Shown here: piece by piece, positions 45,185 to 57,615 of the stretch
Numbering within the stretch: position 1 is the stretch's first letter
Layout: each line of letters starts with the position of its first letter
Position numbers and translations under genes: made by a program
Notes under the pieces: model-generated
Told to the model about the DNA's origin: nothing
Databases searched by the model: none
What the model saw: only the letters and a program-made list of their open reading frames with translations
Assembly (NCBI GenBank): GCA_007644065.1
Contig: VJWN01000006.1
Span: forward strand, 744,001 to 808,000
DNA: 64,000 bases
Direction: 5' to 3'
From: Margaritispora aquatica
Taxonomy: Eukaryota; Ascomycota; Leotiomycetes; Helotiales; Discinellaceae

Positions 45185-47214
45185 AGAGTTCGATCATATG
45201 ATTATCAGCAGAGATTCCACCTGGGAGAGGTGGTGGGTCGATCCATCGCATACATTGTACAATAAGTCAAGTGTTGTCGTCGCACAGCATCACAAATACC
45301 CAGATGAAGTCAAGTCCATTATTGGAAGTTTAGATACCCCTCCTTTTGGCCCCTCATGAGGCTTACTACCAGCTGTCTCGATTTCTCCTTCTCCTCATGT
45401 ATTGATAAATTCAATTGGACGTCGCGCGGTTGGATCTCCGTCAACCAATAAGGGCGTCTGGTCTCCACAACTTCCTTCTCTCCAAATCAAGGAGTTCTCA
45501 TCACATTGTTGCTCAACTCTGATGCTAAATCCTACCTAGCCAGCTCTGGCATCACGAGCTATTACCTAAGCATCAGTGACCAAACTAGCATCCATCGATC
45601 GTGATGCATTCAGAAGCTTGCAAATCAAATCATTTGTCCTCTTGATAGTGTTACTTCTGAGCGCATGGTATCGTGCCAGTTTCCCCGCAAACACAGCTCG
45701 ACCCCAGCCCCAATCCAGTTTTTGATGGGACACAACATAAAAAATTGTCTCAAGCACACAGAGTCCATAAAGCTCATCTATTGGGTAAAAGGTCCAGCTA
45801 GGCTCCGTTGAGCAACTGCATGTCGGCGGTCTCGATGGCACATCCAGTTGGTCGGTTTGACGAGAATCTGGGGAATACCAGGTCAGGCCTCCTATCCTCC
45901 AACCAGACAACGCCATTGAGTTTTGGTCCTGTCCCGTCCTGTGTTTGACACGCGCAATAACGGTGGCGTGTGTTCAAACATACGGAGGTTGGGCAAGGGA
46001 GACTTTCAGATTGCCACTCTGGCCAGACTATGATACGAATTTTAGAGAAGGACACTCGAAACTTATTCCAAGACCTAACAGATCGTGCACTATAGTGTGA
46101 AGGAGCTTGATTTATGTTTGGAGGGATCGAGATCTTCTAGCGTTGTCGAGAATCTGGGGCCGACGGCGAGATGCGGCTACAAGCCCTGTCATAGGTACTA
46201 GGAACATTTTAACATGACGGCCTAGTAGGTAGCAGGGCTTGAGGAAAGGAGTTCCAGATCTCGACGACTAGAACCACCAAGGTCATTTCCTTCTCCATCC
46301 TTTGCTGCTCGAATTCTTGATTGGTTTGATCACAGATGGTAAGACTGAGGTTTTTGAAGACGTGAAGGCTGAAGGGGACGAAAGAAGGGGATGGGCTGAA
46401 GTAGTTTTGCCGCAGACAGACATTAACGGGGTTGATATTGAACTTCCAGTCCCCGCACTTGTCTCTCGTGCTGGGGGTGGTTTGTCTGATCCCTACATAC
46501 GGAGCAGATAACTAGAGTACGGGCAATCTTCATCTAATATACTGTTCGTCAAAGAGCTTTGAGACTACAAGATCATCGAGCTATTCATGCCTTTCTTTTG
46601 CAAACTTTGTTGATGTGAGGGTGCTGTAGAACGATCTGACGAAACTCAGTATGTCCTGTCTTATACTATCCTATATCTTCATCTCGCCGTCTCAAGTCGT
46701 GTCTTCTTGTCTTCTTTTCAATTATCGGCTGCTTCCCCAAGATTTGAATCCTTTTCCGATCCTGATCATGCAAAGAATTGCGGGCCCCGCGCTTTAGATC
46801 AGCCAAGACTCTATAATCCAGGCCCCTTTTCTGCTCCAAAACTCCCCGAGCCACGAACTCCTTATCCCTCATCTCTCCACTCCTTTCCATTACCTTGTTA
46901 GTACGACTGCAGCAGACAGAACCTAGAAGGCAGGGGGAAAGGTAAGATATGCAAGCAATAACCGAAGGAAGCAGGCAAGCAAAGCAAAGCAAAACTTACC
47001 TAAAGCCGGCAAGCAACCAAGTAAAGTTGCTCAACAAACACCCCGAACATCCTTGAGGCGAGCGCTGGAAAGGCGTTATTAGCGTCTCTCCACCTCCTGC
47101 ACTGCATTGAAGAAGGCTTTAACTGGTTGGACAGCCTGTGATCATCGCACCTGCACCTGCGCACTGCACTAACACCTTTCCCCAAGATCATACCTGATCC
47201 TGATCCCATCTCCA

Positions 47215-47232
47215 TCTCAGTCTCAGTCTCAG
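47215..47232. repeat. Microsatellite (TCTCAG)3
   Basis: Three perfect 6-bp units in a C/T-rich tract. Confidence 0.85.
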
Positions 47233-47296
47233 TCTCCATTATTATTTCCTTCTCCATCCTCACCTCACCTCTTCCCCCTCCAACTTACTCTTTGTC

Positions 47297-47320
47297 CTTG
47301 CTCTTGCTCTTGCTCTTGCT
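47297..47320. repeat. Microsatellite (CTTGCT)4
   Basis: Four perfect 6-bp units, followed by degenerate copies. Confidence 0.85.
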
Positions 47321-48939
47321 CTTACTCTCGCTCAGCTCGCTTGCGTCTCTCAAGTGTCTCCAAGACAATTGTCACATCATCATCAGGAGGCTGCGACCCA
47401 AGCTTTTGCGTCGATCGCTCGAAAAGAAGCTTCCTTGTGAGCCTCGTGCCACCATCTTTGCCTCTTTGTTCCCTCCCGTTCCCCGCCTCGAACCTCGAAC
47501 CTCAACTCCTCATCAGTTGTCGCGAGCCACAAGTCCTCATACTCGCAGACGCTTTATACTTGTATTCGAAGTCGCGGAATAAAAAGGAAGAAAGATCGGT
47601 GTCAAGAGTTAGACCGTCGACGATGGGCCATGCATAGCTTTCTCAATTCCGAGCCTTGATACAACAATATCCATATGCGCGGCGGGTTGTACTGTACGAT
47701 TCTTTTCTTTTCAAAAGTTCTCTGCAGATCTGGGGAATATAGCAGTCGCCTCTACCCGATTTATGAGCGCTGTGAAATCCCAAAGAGAAGTAAATAGGAG
47801 TGTGCTCCAACTTTGATATTCCAGCTAAGGTTTGAGCTGGTTTGTCTACTTCACCACAATTTGGAGATAGTGAAAGCAACACCATCAATAAGAATCATAG
47901 CTAACATATTCCTTTCATAGTAGTATCATAGCTTATAAACATCTTCAACATCTTATTGTTCTCCCCGAACTTCATCTTTTGTGGCAGTAAGTGTGTGCCA
48001 TGCCTCTCATTGTCGCTTTTTGGCTATACTGTACAACTATTGCGGACATTTCTGTTGCCAGCCACAAACCAAGGGCACAACTACGAGGTGTGCTTTTACT
48101 TGCAATGGACATGGAAATGTACCACATATGGCGGGGTTTCTCCCGGATGGTGATCAATTAAGGGTCTATGCGTTACCTATATCCCAGAGACAGATATAGC
48201 TTGATGCACTGCCATGTGTGTTAGTCCTTCTCGGACAGACCTTGAAGTCAAGGGAAGCTCTGATCGATATTCCTTGGTATATGCCCTTGTGTCTCTTCAA
48301 GGACACCAAGGCATAGTTAGCTACAGCACAGAGCACAGAGCAGAGTTCTACATTAGCATGTTTGATATAGTATGCCGATCAACAATTGCTAACGCATACA
48401 TTACGACAATAGGCCTCCAATAGTTGCACACCAATCTTCCACACCAATCTTTCGTGGACATCAACTGTTCCCCACGTTTGGCAATACTTTTGTTGGCTCC
48501 TAGACATATACAACCCATTTCATCGGGCATCGAAACATTTACCAATAAGCCAGGAATTTGTGCCGTGTCATTCAAGCCAGACATTGTTCCTAGAACCAAG
48601 TGAGTACTTTCAAAGCCTTCCTTAGATTCTGGATCAAGCCAGTAGAAGCTTCCTACTGTCAAATTTTCTACTGCCTTCAAATCACCTTGTTTAAACCGTC
48701 AAACTCGGTGCATCATCACTAGCCCTGTTTCTTCTTCAACTACGCTTGACAGCCTCTGGTCAAAACATTATGGCGTAGATTTTTGGATTAGTGCTTTACT
48801 ACTCATTCTCTTCTGATTAATTCATTCCCCCAAATGATTTCCTTTCGCGTTTTTCGAATGTCTTGCTCATCGATAAATAGATAGAACCTTCATTGTCAAC
48901 TCTAGCAGTTGCATTAGCGCAGCCATTAAGACTTAAACC

Positions 48940-51738
48940 ATGATGTCTTCAAGTAATTCCAGGAACGCTCTTAGCGGAAAGGCAGCATTGTCGAACCCTT
49001 CATCCATGACCTCAAGCAATCCCTCTCTGTTGCTGGACAAATTTAATGGTCGACGCTCGACTCCGGACTCTGAGGCTTTGGCGAGCTCTGATGATGAAAT
49101 TGAGCGCCAAGAACATCCTTTGCCTATTGTGCAGCCTTCTAAACCTACACGAAGGGCTTCTTGGCTTAACGATACCACCCAAGCTAGTGCACCTGCCCGA
49201 AAGAATTCTTTCGCTTCAAGCTCCATGTCACCTACTGCATCACATCCAAGCACACCCTCTGCAGAGTCGAACACTTGGGCAACACACTCTCAAGGGAATC
49301 CAGGAGTAGGACGAGGACATGCAGGCCCAAACTCTTTTCCCTGGGGTAGTGGCATATGGGATAATGCTAGGAAGGAACCACCCTCCCGTTTGACAGAAGT
49401 CCTGCCATCGCCAACTTCTGTACATCCCCCAGGTAATCCTGGCACCAGCTTCTTCACTGAGTTGAACACTACGCAACGTGATCAAACAGCAAATCCTACT
49501 ATTCCTTTTGCCATTCCGCTTCATCCTACTCCTAAAACCTACCGATCCCAATCCTATTCAGTGGGCCAACTTGACCCAGATTCGCCTGCCGCAGCTGTAT
49601 CTTCCACCACCGCTCCCATTTTTCCAGGGCGCGGGCGAGTACTGCCACATTCAGGTCTTCAGCATCGACCTTCCCGACCAAGCATGCTGAGTGAAATGTC
49701 AAATGAAGGCGGCCTAAGCAAGTTGAAAGAGGTTGATGATGACGACGATGAAAGTACCCATAGCTCAGGTCATGGAGCAATATTACAATCAAATGAGGCA
49801 GCAAAGAAGATTGAGGAACTCACACGCGAAAATACGAGATTGCGTCAGCAGCAGCTTGGCAGTAATCGTGCTCGGCCTCGATCGTCAACTGGCAATGCCT
49901 ACAATACTGCCAGTGCTTATGCATTACAGGACCCACTCACGGAAGAATCAGAATATGCCATAGACGAACTCGATGAAATCAACGAGCTCCAGCTTGCTAC
50001 GCAGAGCATGCTTGGACGCAGGTTGAGTGAGTATGGAGCTACCACGCAACCTCGAGCTCCCTCATATGCACAACTTGAAAATCGCAAGTTAGAGAATGTC
50101 AAGAAGGCATACTGGCAAAGCTCTCTGGGTTTTGGAGGCTTAGAAGATATTCCCCAAAGCAGGCGTCATTCTTTTGCAGATGTTCCAACCCGCCAAGGAT
50201 CAGTCAGCTCTGCTGGGGAACCGCTATCTGCCCGTGAGGCAAGTCTACAGGAAGCACTTTCGCCTCAGGGTAGATATCAACAAGAGCTCGCGGGATATTC
50301 TTTGAATGATCATGGTAAGCTCGATCCTGATATTTTCATCGATTTTAAGAACGTGACTGTAGTCTCGATGACAAGATTCAAATGCAAACCTCTAAATGAC
50401 GCCTACTAACATTTGATATAGCTGCTTCATATTTTGGTGGAATAGCCACTCTACCTCGAAGCATTGATACATATGGCTCGGGAACTTACCAGCAACCAAC
50501 ATATCCGTATGGAGCCGCAGCCCACTACGGAGGAGCTCGTGCAGCATCTCCTCACAGAAGCATGTATGGCATGCCCCAACCTCGACATAATCAACTCTTG
50601 TATATTGTACTTTTTAAATGCTCTCGTGCCGACGTTTTCTACGTTCAGGAAGGTACTGGGCTTTCAGTCAAGCCAGGCGACCTGGTGATTGTTGAGGCGG
50701 ACCGCGGTACTGATCTAGGCACTGTTGCTCGGGACAACGTTGACTGGGCAGCTGCCAAAGACCTCAAGGAGCACTATGCCGAAGAGCATTATAAGTGGCT
50801 CATGATGTATTCTCAAGGAGCAGCGGGTACTGCCGACGGCACTGGTGCCGGTTTGATGGCTGCGTCAAATGGCCTTCAGGGAAGCGCCGTTGGTGGCATG
50901 GGGCCTCCAAGCCAGCATGGCATGCAGGAACCCAACCCTGGCGAGATCAAACCCAAGATAATCAAGAGACTTGCCCAACCTCATGAAGTACAGTCGCTTA
51001 GGGACAAAGAGGGCAATGAAGCCAAAGCTAAGAGAGTCTGTATGCAGAAAGTTAAAGAGCACGGTCTACACATGGAGATATTGGACGCTGAGTTCCAAAT
51101 GTGAGTGCTCAACATGCGTTTTACTGTCATTTACTAACCGTGTTAGGGATTGGAAAAAATTGACATTTTACTATTTCGCTGATGCTTACATTAATTTCAA
51201 CTCCCTCGTTACAGACCTTTTCAAGGTCTACAAAACGAGAATATGGATGTCAGCAATCAATCCGGCCTCATTTGCTAGCCCTTCTCTTGGACTTCAAGCA
51301 CCAAGCGGCATTGGACCAGGCGCTGTCGGTGTGACCCGTCCAGTCCAGACTGAAAGACGCCCTCAGCCGGCAGAGCAGACCTCATACAGCATTCCTCCAA
51401 CCAGCAGAGGCTACCAGAATGTGTTTGCGCAGCCATTTACTCCGTCCCTCGATCGCGTCTCCATGCCACCTACGACATTCCAATCGCCTGGATTCAGCTA
51501 TGGCTATTCTCCCTTTAATCCTCCTCCCCGTAACACCGTCCCAAGCAGCTATGGACTAGATCAATTTGCCGGATTTCCCACTCCAACGGACTACCAAGGT
51601 CATCCAGCACGTTATCCATCGCCTCATGGTGCAGCTGTGGCTCACGATGTCAATGAATTTGGCAGAAATCCAGCTGGGATGGCTGCTAACGATGGTTGGA
51701 TCAATAGCTTCCAGGGATTGTCAATGAACACACGTTAG
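48940..51738 (+). CDS. PSP1-domain protein
   Basis: Homologue of the PSP1/YaaT domain family; yeast Psp1 was found as a suppressor of DNA polymerase alpha mutants, and the molecular role in fungi is unclear. Exons are 48940-50314, 50422-51100 and 51147-51738, giving 881 aa. Splicing gives SLNDHAASYFGG and DAEFQMDWKKLTFYYFADAY. The first 500 residues are Ser/Pro-rich and probably disordered, with one heptad-like stretch KIEELTRENTRLRQQQ (near residue 285). The PSP1 domain is about residues 545-760: LYIVLFKCSRADVFYVQE, LVIVEADRGTDLGTV, then the strand-helix LTFYYFADAYINFNSLVTDL ending KTRIWM. The tail is Pro/Tyr/Gly-rich. The first intron (107 nt) has a perfect ACTAAC branch site. Confidence 0.88.
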
Positions 51739-52931
51739 TTCCTGGCGAATAACTGTGTTCCTTAGACTGACATCCTGATGACATCATTGCGGCACAACTG
51801 CTTTGATATTGTCAATGTATAACTTGCTTTCATATAGACTTTCTACGAGTACTGTCGAGGGTTGGCCGCTTTTCTTGCAAAATGGCTGCGGCATATTCAC
51901 ACCATCCAGCAATATGCTGTAAGGAGACAGCTTTTCTCTAACTTTAACATCAGCCAGCCTTCGAAAACAGACGGTGCATGGTTTCATTCCTTTGTGTTAT
52001 CTTTTAATCTTGCGCAAACACCGGCGGCATGCACAAAACGCACCCTTCAAAAGATAGATGATACCAAAATATCTCTCCATCAAATAGATTGAGCGGAGAG
52101 TTGATGGATGCTGAGGCCCATGCTTCAACTTCTTCCACGTCTGCGGATATCTAATACGACATGGCACTCGTGGCAAAACCCCTCAAGCTTTCTTTACTTT
52201 TATTTTCGTGGGGAATATTTTGATTTTTGCGTAAGATGGAAAGGGCGTTACCGATTTATTTCCACGACATGACGTTCATGAAAATGGCAACATGAAAGAG
52301 ACATTTAGACAGATTTACAAGCCAATATGGATATGTTGTTAGGTTGGGAGGGGACACAATAAAAGGAAGACAGGGTAATTTGAGCGGATAATGGTACTCC
52401 AATGGACGCACGCTTCAATAAAGTTTCGGTGTTTTGAGTATCCAGCTTGAATTTTTTGCCTATGGGGATATGGGTGTTTTTGCGGGCATAGCAAAATTGC
52501 AGATTACCTTGATTGAACATTGTTGCAGTAAAGTATTGTCTATACTGCAATTGCCATATTGTTGCAGTAACTTGATCCCTATGTAGGAACGCAGGCGGTA
52601 GGGAGCAGGTGCCTACCTCATTGTAGGCGAGTGCTACATTGGGAAGGGACGAACCTGGCGCTGGCATATACTGTAACTATCTTACCTTACCACCATTGGT
52701 TTCTCTCTCTGCCCATCACCCATCACCAACAACTTGAGATCACGCCCACTGTGTTCATCATCTCTCATGAAGTTATAGAACGCACTCTCTTCATTTCTTA
52801 GTATCGAAGCTTTAACTCTGACATACGAGTGCATTTCCGTCAAAGCAAGCCGCAGGTGATTGATAGTCTCTCTCTCACACACGTCTAGTCCCTATTCACT
52901 GTCCCGATTTGATCGGCCTGACGCTGCTAAG
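51739..52931. other. Intergenic between PSP1-domain gene and unknown basic protein gene
   Basis: No supported gene. A minus frame at 52305-52667 (120 codons) has no domain and is probably chance. A short 'gttgcagtaa' motif recurs at 52523 and 52562. Confidence 0.55.
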
Positions 52932-54050
52932 ATGGCCAAAATGGCGACGAAGCGCAAGTCTGAGGGTATGTCTGTCTCTATTCTCCAAGATTACAACAAA
53001 CCATCATTTGACTCCATCACAACACGCTTGGCCTGACACCACACAGTGGATGTACCCGAAAATCCCAAGAAGCACAAGCCAACTTCAAGCAAGAAATATG
53101 ATGTGGCGTCCGATGACCCACAGGGTTCCAGCGAAGGTTTGTTTGTTGACCAGCCCGCGCCTCTTTATGTGAAGAAGAGCCGGTCCAGGGCACAGAGAGT
53201 GGCTTCTGTTCGTCGCCTTGATGATGAATACGAAGAAGATGAAGGTCGTATGGAGAGCCAGTAAGTAACTTCCTGTTGCTTTATACAAATCCAGGCTTTA
53301 TGGAGGGGCGTCAGTTGGTATCAAATCAAACCGCTCTGACCTCTCGCAGGCAGTTTCTCGCACTGGTAGAGATGCAGACCAGAAAGAAGAAGATGGCAAC
53401 CAAATCTGCCAGTGACTTCATAGAGAGGTTTAAAAGCAGTATCCAAAACGAAGAGCAAAGCATGAGAGGGCGCGTTCAGAGGCTTGGGGCGGTTATGTAT
53501 GTTTAGGTTTCCTCTATGTGCTCAGCATATTGCTAATTTGTACAGGGTGATCGAGGATACTAAATTCATAGACACCTTCACCAGAGTATACAGCGCATCT
53601 CGACCCACCGAGCCACCCAAGTCTCAGCTTGCACAAGATAAGCGCCCCACCTCGGACATCTATTTCTCAACGCTTTATCCACGTTCACGACACCTGATAA
53701 CTACTGCTCGCAGCATCATCTCTCAATTCGACAGCGCAAGCGAAATCACAGCAAAGTTGGAGGCTAGTGGTGGATTGTTGAACAACCGATGGGAAGACGA
53801 GAATGACTCGATGAGACAGCTCATGAAAATTGGGCGTCAGGTGGGCCTGGAAAAAGTCGACTCAATGCTCGATGGTGTTGATGCACTAGATATTGCAGAA
53901 GAGGATGAACAGTTTGTTGACATGCTATATGGCAATTGGAAGGACATTGATATGGAAGAGACAATGCCATGGGGAAAATTGGTCAAGAGGCAGTTTAAGG
54001 CTGGGAAGAGACTTTACAAGACTTCTGCCAGGACTGAGATGAGTGCCTAA
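52932..54050 (+). CDS. Unknown four-exon basic protein, probably nuclear
   Basis: Not recognised. Exons 52932-52965, 53047-53260, 53350-53496 and 53546-54050 join in frame to give 299 aa; all introns are 49-89 nt with GT/AG ends. The N-terminus is Lys-rich (KRKSEVDVPENPKKHKP), like a nuclear localisation signal. Then comes LYVKKSRSRAQRVASVRRLDD and an acidic run EYEEDEGRMES. The central helix FLALVEMQTRKKKMATKSAS to NEEQSMRGRVQRLGAVM is amphipathic and could be a coiled coil. The C-terminal half has regular hydrophobic spacing (ITTARSIISQFDSASEITAK, LMKIGRQVGLEKVDSML) and ends in a basic patch WGKLVKRQFKAGKRLYK. The consistent splicing makes a real gene likely; a chromatin or kinetochore role would be a guess. 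Confidence 0.68.
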
Positions 54051-55166
54051 AATGACAATGGAGGCGATTTGGGACGACAGGGGGGTTGTTAGCACATTTT
54101 GTATTGGTTTGCATTTCGAAGGGTATGTATTTTGCTAGGTTGCTTGTGTTTAGTGCTGAAGGTCTGCTTTTTTAGCTAGCCACAACATATTAAATCTAGT
54201 TTTCGGATTTACTGCTTTATTTGCTTTAAATTCAATGTTTGATTGCACCTCTCCTCAAAGATAGAACTCCCTCGCAGCTGGTGGGATCTGTCATGCACCT
54301 CCCCGCACTACATGAAACTGTAACCTCGTTTTTGTACAACACAAAAACATGGATCCCACATTCTGTGCTACTGGGCTATAAAATTCAACTTGTTCATAGG
54401 ATTGCATCATGTGGGTAAATATGCATAGGCTTTCTGAGAAAAGTAGTTGAGCTGAGTTGAGACTAGTGCAATCGATCTCGATTTGACACTTCAACGGTGC
54501 CACTAGCTTGACGTGTTATGCAAGTCATAGATACTCCCGAAGCTTCCACTGTCAGAATCCCGATAGTCGATGCTCTTTTTACCCCTCCTATTGAAGCATG
54601 TCGTTGACAATATGTCGGCTCATATCTAGATTAATCTAAACATTAATCGAGAGCCTCAATATTTCACTACTACCGTACCTTTACAATTGTGTATTCTCAT
54701 TCCATAGCGACATCTGATAGACAGATGTCCTATATCTTATGACTTCTTCTTACCTGTACCCCGCCGTCCTATGAGTACTTTTTCCCCTTCCGAAGTAGAC
54801 GGGCGCTTGTGTAACGATAACGATCCTTCGAGCTGAATGGAGTAAGCGAGGCTACCCAGCTAGCTAGTATTTTATGATTCGTTTTATACTGCCGAGAGAG
54901 AGAGGAAATCATGAGATCTATGGTTATGGTGGTGCAAGACGGGAAGTTACAGCTTTTTGGCTATCTGCTAACCTCTTTCTTGGTAGAAGCTGAAAGATTT
55001 GATGGTATTTTTGGTGAGGTTGGGGAATTCAAGGTGTGTGAGCTGAGAATGAAAAGGATATAGATCCAAGAGGTCTGCCTCCACTCAATTCGTATGACTA
55101 TGAGACCACCTCTCATATAGTACAACAAAATTTACTAGAGCCTTATTGACACTAATATAACTCGTC
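54051..55166. other. Intergenic between unknown basic protein and lectin genes
   Basis: No supported gene. A/T-rich with a frame at 54291-54503 (minus) that lacks any domain. The lectin promoter should lie at the right end. Confidence 0.6.
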
Positions 55167-56329
55167 ATGGTGAACTTAAAAGCCATTGCCATCGCAGCAG
55201 CCTGTTGGGGCCCGCACCGGATCGACATCTTTCGCACAGGCCAAAACTCGGATCTCCAACATGCATGGTATTCCGGGTCCAGCTTCTCGGCTTGGGAGTC
55301 CCTCGGTGGAATCATCACTACCGTTCCTTCCGTGACGTCTTGGGCTCCGAACCGTCTCGATATCGTTGCTACGGGCACGGATTATGCGGCGTATCATAAA
55401 TGGGTACGTCTTCCCCCTCCATTTCTATCCGGGACTGAGTCTTGTTTGAGGAAAACAAGGGGTTGTGAGAGTAAAAGCTAACATTTGCAGTGGGATGGTA
55501 GGAGCTGGGGAGGATGGGAATCGCAAGGCGGAATCCTCACTTCGTCTCTGTCAATCACAAGCTGGTCTGCCAACCGTCTTGATTTCTTCGGCCGTGGCGT
55601 AAACAGTGCTTGCTACCACAAGTGGTGGAATGGAAATACGTGGGGAGGATATGAATCCCTTGGAGGCACCCTGAACGGCCCCATCACTGCCGTTGATTGG
55701 GGCTACAACAGAATCGACCTCTTTGGTGTTGGGACCGACAACGGATGCTGTAAGCGAGCCGAGCCGACCCCCTGACTACATTGCATTGCACTACCTCCTC
55801 CCAACACTTTCCTTTCGTTACATTGCATTGCACAGAAGACATATACTGATCAATCCACACTTCAGACCACAAATGGTGGGACGGCACGTCCTGGAAGGGC
55901 TGGGAGTCGCGCGGCGGCATCCTCGAGTCAGATATTGTCGCCACGTCGTGGGCTGCGAACGACATCTCGCTCTTCGGCATCGGCAAGGACAGCGCGATGT
56001 GGTGGCAGCACTGGGACGGCTCCGCGTGGTCGGCGTGGATCTCGCTCGGTGGCATCTTCACTTCCGTCCCTGCGGCTGTGTCGTGGTCGCCGGGCCGGAT
56101 TGATGTCTTTGGCATCGGCTCGAATGGGGGCATGTATCATAAGTACTACACGGGTGGAGCGTGGTCGGGCACGTGGACGGCGCTGGGAGGTATTTTTACG
56201 AGTGCGCCGACGGTGGTGAGTTGGGGGGCGAATCGGTTGGATTTGTTTGGCGTGGGGACCGATACGGCGGTTTATACAAAGAGTTGGAATGGTGCTGTGT
56301 GGTCGAGTGGCTGGGCGAAAATTGGTTGA
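55167..56329 (+). CDS. PLL-like seven-bladed beta-propeller lectin
   Basis: Predicted carbohydrate-binding protein of the PLL/DUF346 repeat family, first described in Photorhabdus and fucose-binding there. Exons are 55167-55403, 55491-55749 and 55866-56329, giving 319 aa. Both junctions fall inside a repeat and restore it: YHKWWDGRSWGGWES and NGCYHKWWDGTSWKGW. Seven repeats of about 45 residues are visible, each with SW-x-NRLD-[ILF]F-x-G-x-[DN] followed by YHKWW and WESLGG. Repeat cores include SWAPNRLDIVATGTD, SWSANRLDFFGRGVN, DWGYNRIDLFGVGTD and SWGANRLDLFGVGTD. That is nearly the whole protein, with no signal peptide. Exon 3 is clearly richer in G+C than the flanks. Intracellular or non-classically secreted lectin; defence or self-recognition roles known for fungal lectins are only a possibility here. 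Confidence 0.87.
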
Positions 56330-57615
56330 GATTTGAAGGTGTACTTGCGCCTCTCTTATGCAATTACTTGACCCTTCATCCCCACCTAAACAGTCTATCA
56401 CGTTGCTAAATGCATTAACCATCCCATCGTACAGTATATGAAGGTCTTTGAATGTGCTCGTGAAGATATCCTCATCTTTAATTGGAAAGATAATGAATCG
56501 GAGCTCGCGAGCCAACCGCTTCAGTATCTCGAATTTCGACGCAAACTTCGCGATGGCAATTTCAAATCGATTTCTACCTACATTACCTTGCTTTCTATCA
56601 GAAAATTTACGTGTATCACACTATTCTTCGATGCAATACCTCAAACACTTGGGCAATTGGTCTTGTTTCGCCAAAGGTATAGTAGATATTGTCAAGTCAT
56701 ATGTGCAGTTAATCAAATAGTTTATGCCATTTCTTTTTTTTCTTTATCGATATTATTCCCGACAGCAAGTGTATGGAACTACCCAGATATATCTTTGTTC
56801 GGAATTAGTTCGTCAAAAATATGCCCAAGTGAGATCTGAGCCATGGCAACTAAAAATCGCTCGCTTACCCAGCCCCGCTAACGTCAACACAAAACGAGCG
56901 TAACGACGCAGTAGGCATGGTAAATCTCGACCGAGGAAAACGTTAACAATATCTCATGGAATTTCCATGATCTTGGTCGGCATTGCTCTGTCAATTTTTG
57001 GGGGATTGTACGACGATTTTGCGCCATATATACGAATCAGTACATATATGTGTTTTTTGCACAATGCAGCCACGAAGAATAAGTTTAACTTCTAAATTTA
57101 AGATGCCTCAATGTACAGGTAGAGGAGCATAAGATACAATTAAGTTGACAAAGTGGACAGAGATTCTCGCTAAGCACTGCAACCAACAATTGATGAGCGG
57201 TTCCCCCAGGGCTTTGATAGGACTTCACCAGATTCCACCATGCAAATAATAATATCAATAACAATGCTTACTAGAGGTCCTGGACGCCAGTTCAACTAAA
57301 GCCAACACAATATGGTCGTTTTTTGACACACTGAAACAAGACACAGTGCTCCCTAACCACATCGAAAACAACGCCAGGTATAACGCTCTTTCAACTGGGC
57401 CAAGCACAGGTATTGAGTTAATAAAGAAAATGACCCTTCAGGAGGGAGAGGTGAGCAGGATCATCAAGAAATTCACAATTCAAAATCCTGTCAGGCACAT
57501 GTTTCTCAAAAAAACTATCTTCTGCCTTCAAAAACTCAAGGCGTATCCTACATGTGGCTTTTTAGACTCCTCGCTGGCAAGGCTTGTGCCGCGCCAGGAA
57601 TGTGAATCACACCTC
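56330..57615. other. Intergenic between lectin and AIM9-like genes (converging)
   Basis: No supported gene. Two overlapping plus frames at 56438-56839 have no recognisable domain. The flanking genes converge, so both 3' ends are here. Confidence 0.55.

Larger units (their letters stand above)
45185..48939. other. Gene-poor interval of about 3.75 kb
   Basis: No gene I can support. Two minus-strand frames look slightly protein-like but have no family resemblance: 45566-45916 (116 codons) and 48348-48680 (110 codons). Pyrimidine-rich microsatellites lie at 47215-47232 and 47297-47320. The region 47.1-47.6 kb is strongly C/T-rich on the plus strand, like a promoter or leader, but no gene follows it directly. 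Confidence 0.5.

Noticed and set aside
45566..45916. Minus-strand 116-codon frame right of NFU1
   Set aside because: Slightly protein-like but without any recognised motif or neighbouring exon; chance frame is more likely.
55684..56515. Long minus-strand frames opposite the lectin gene (to 195 codons)
   Set aside because: They mirror the repetitive, G+C-rich lectin exons and have low-complexity Arg/Pro/His content; antisense shadows.
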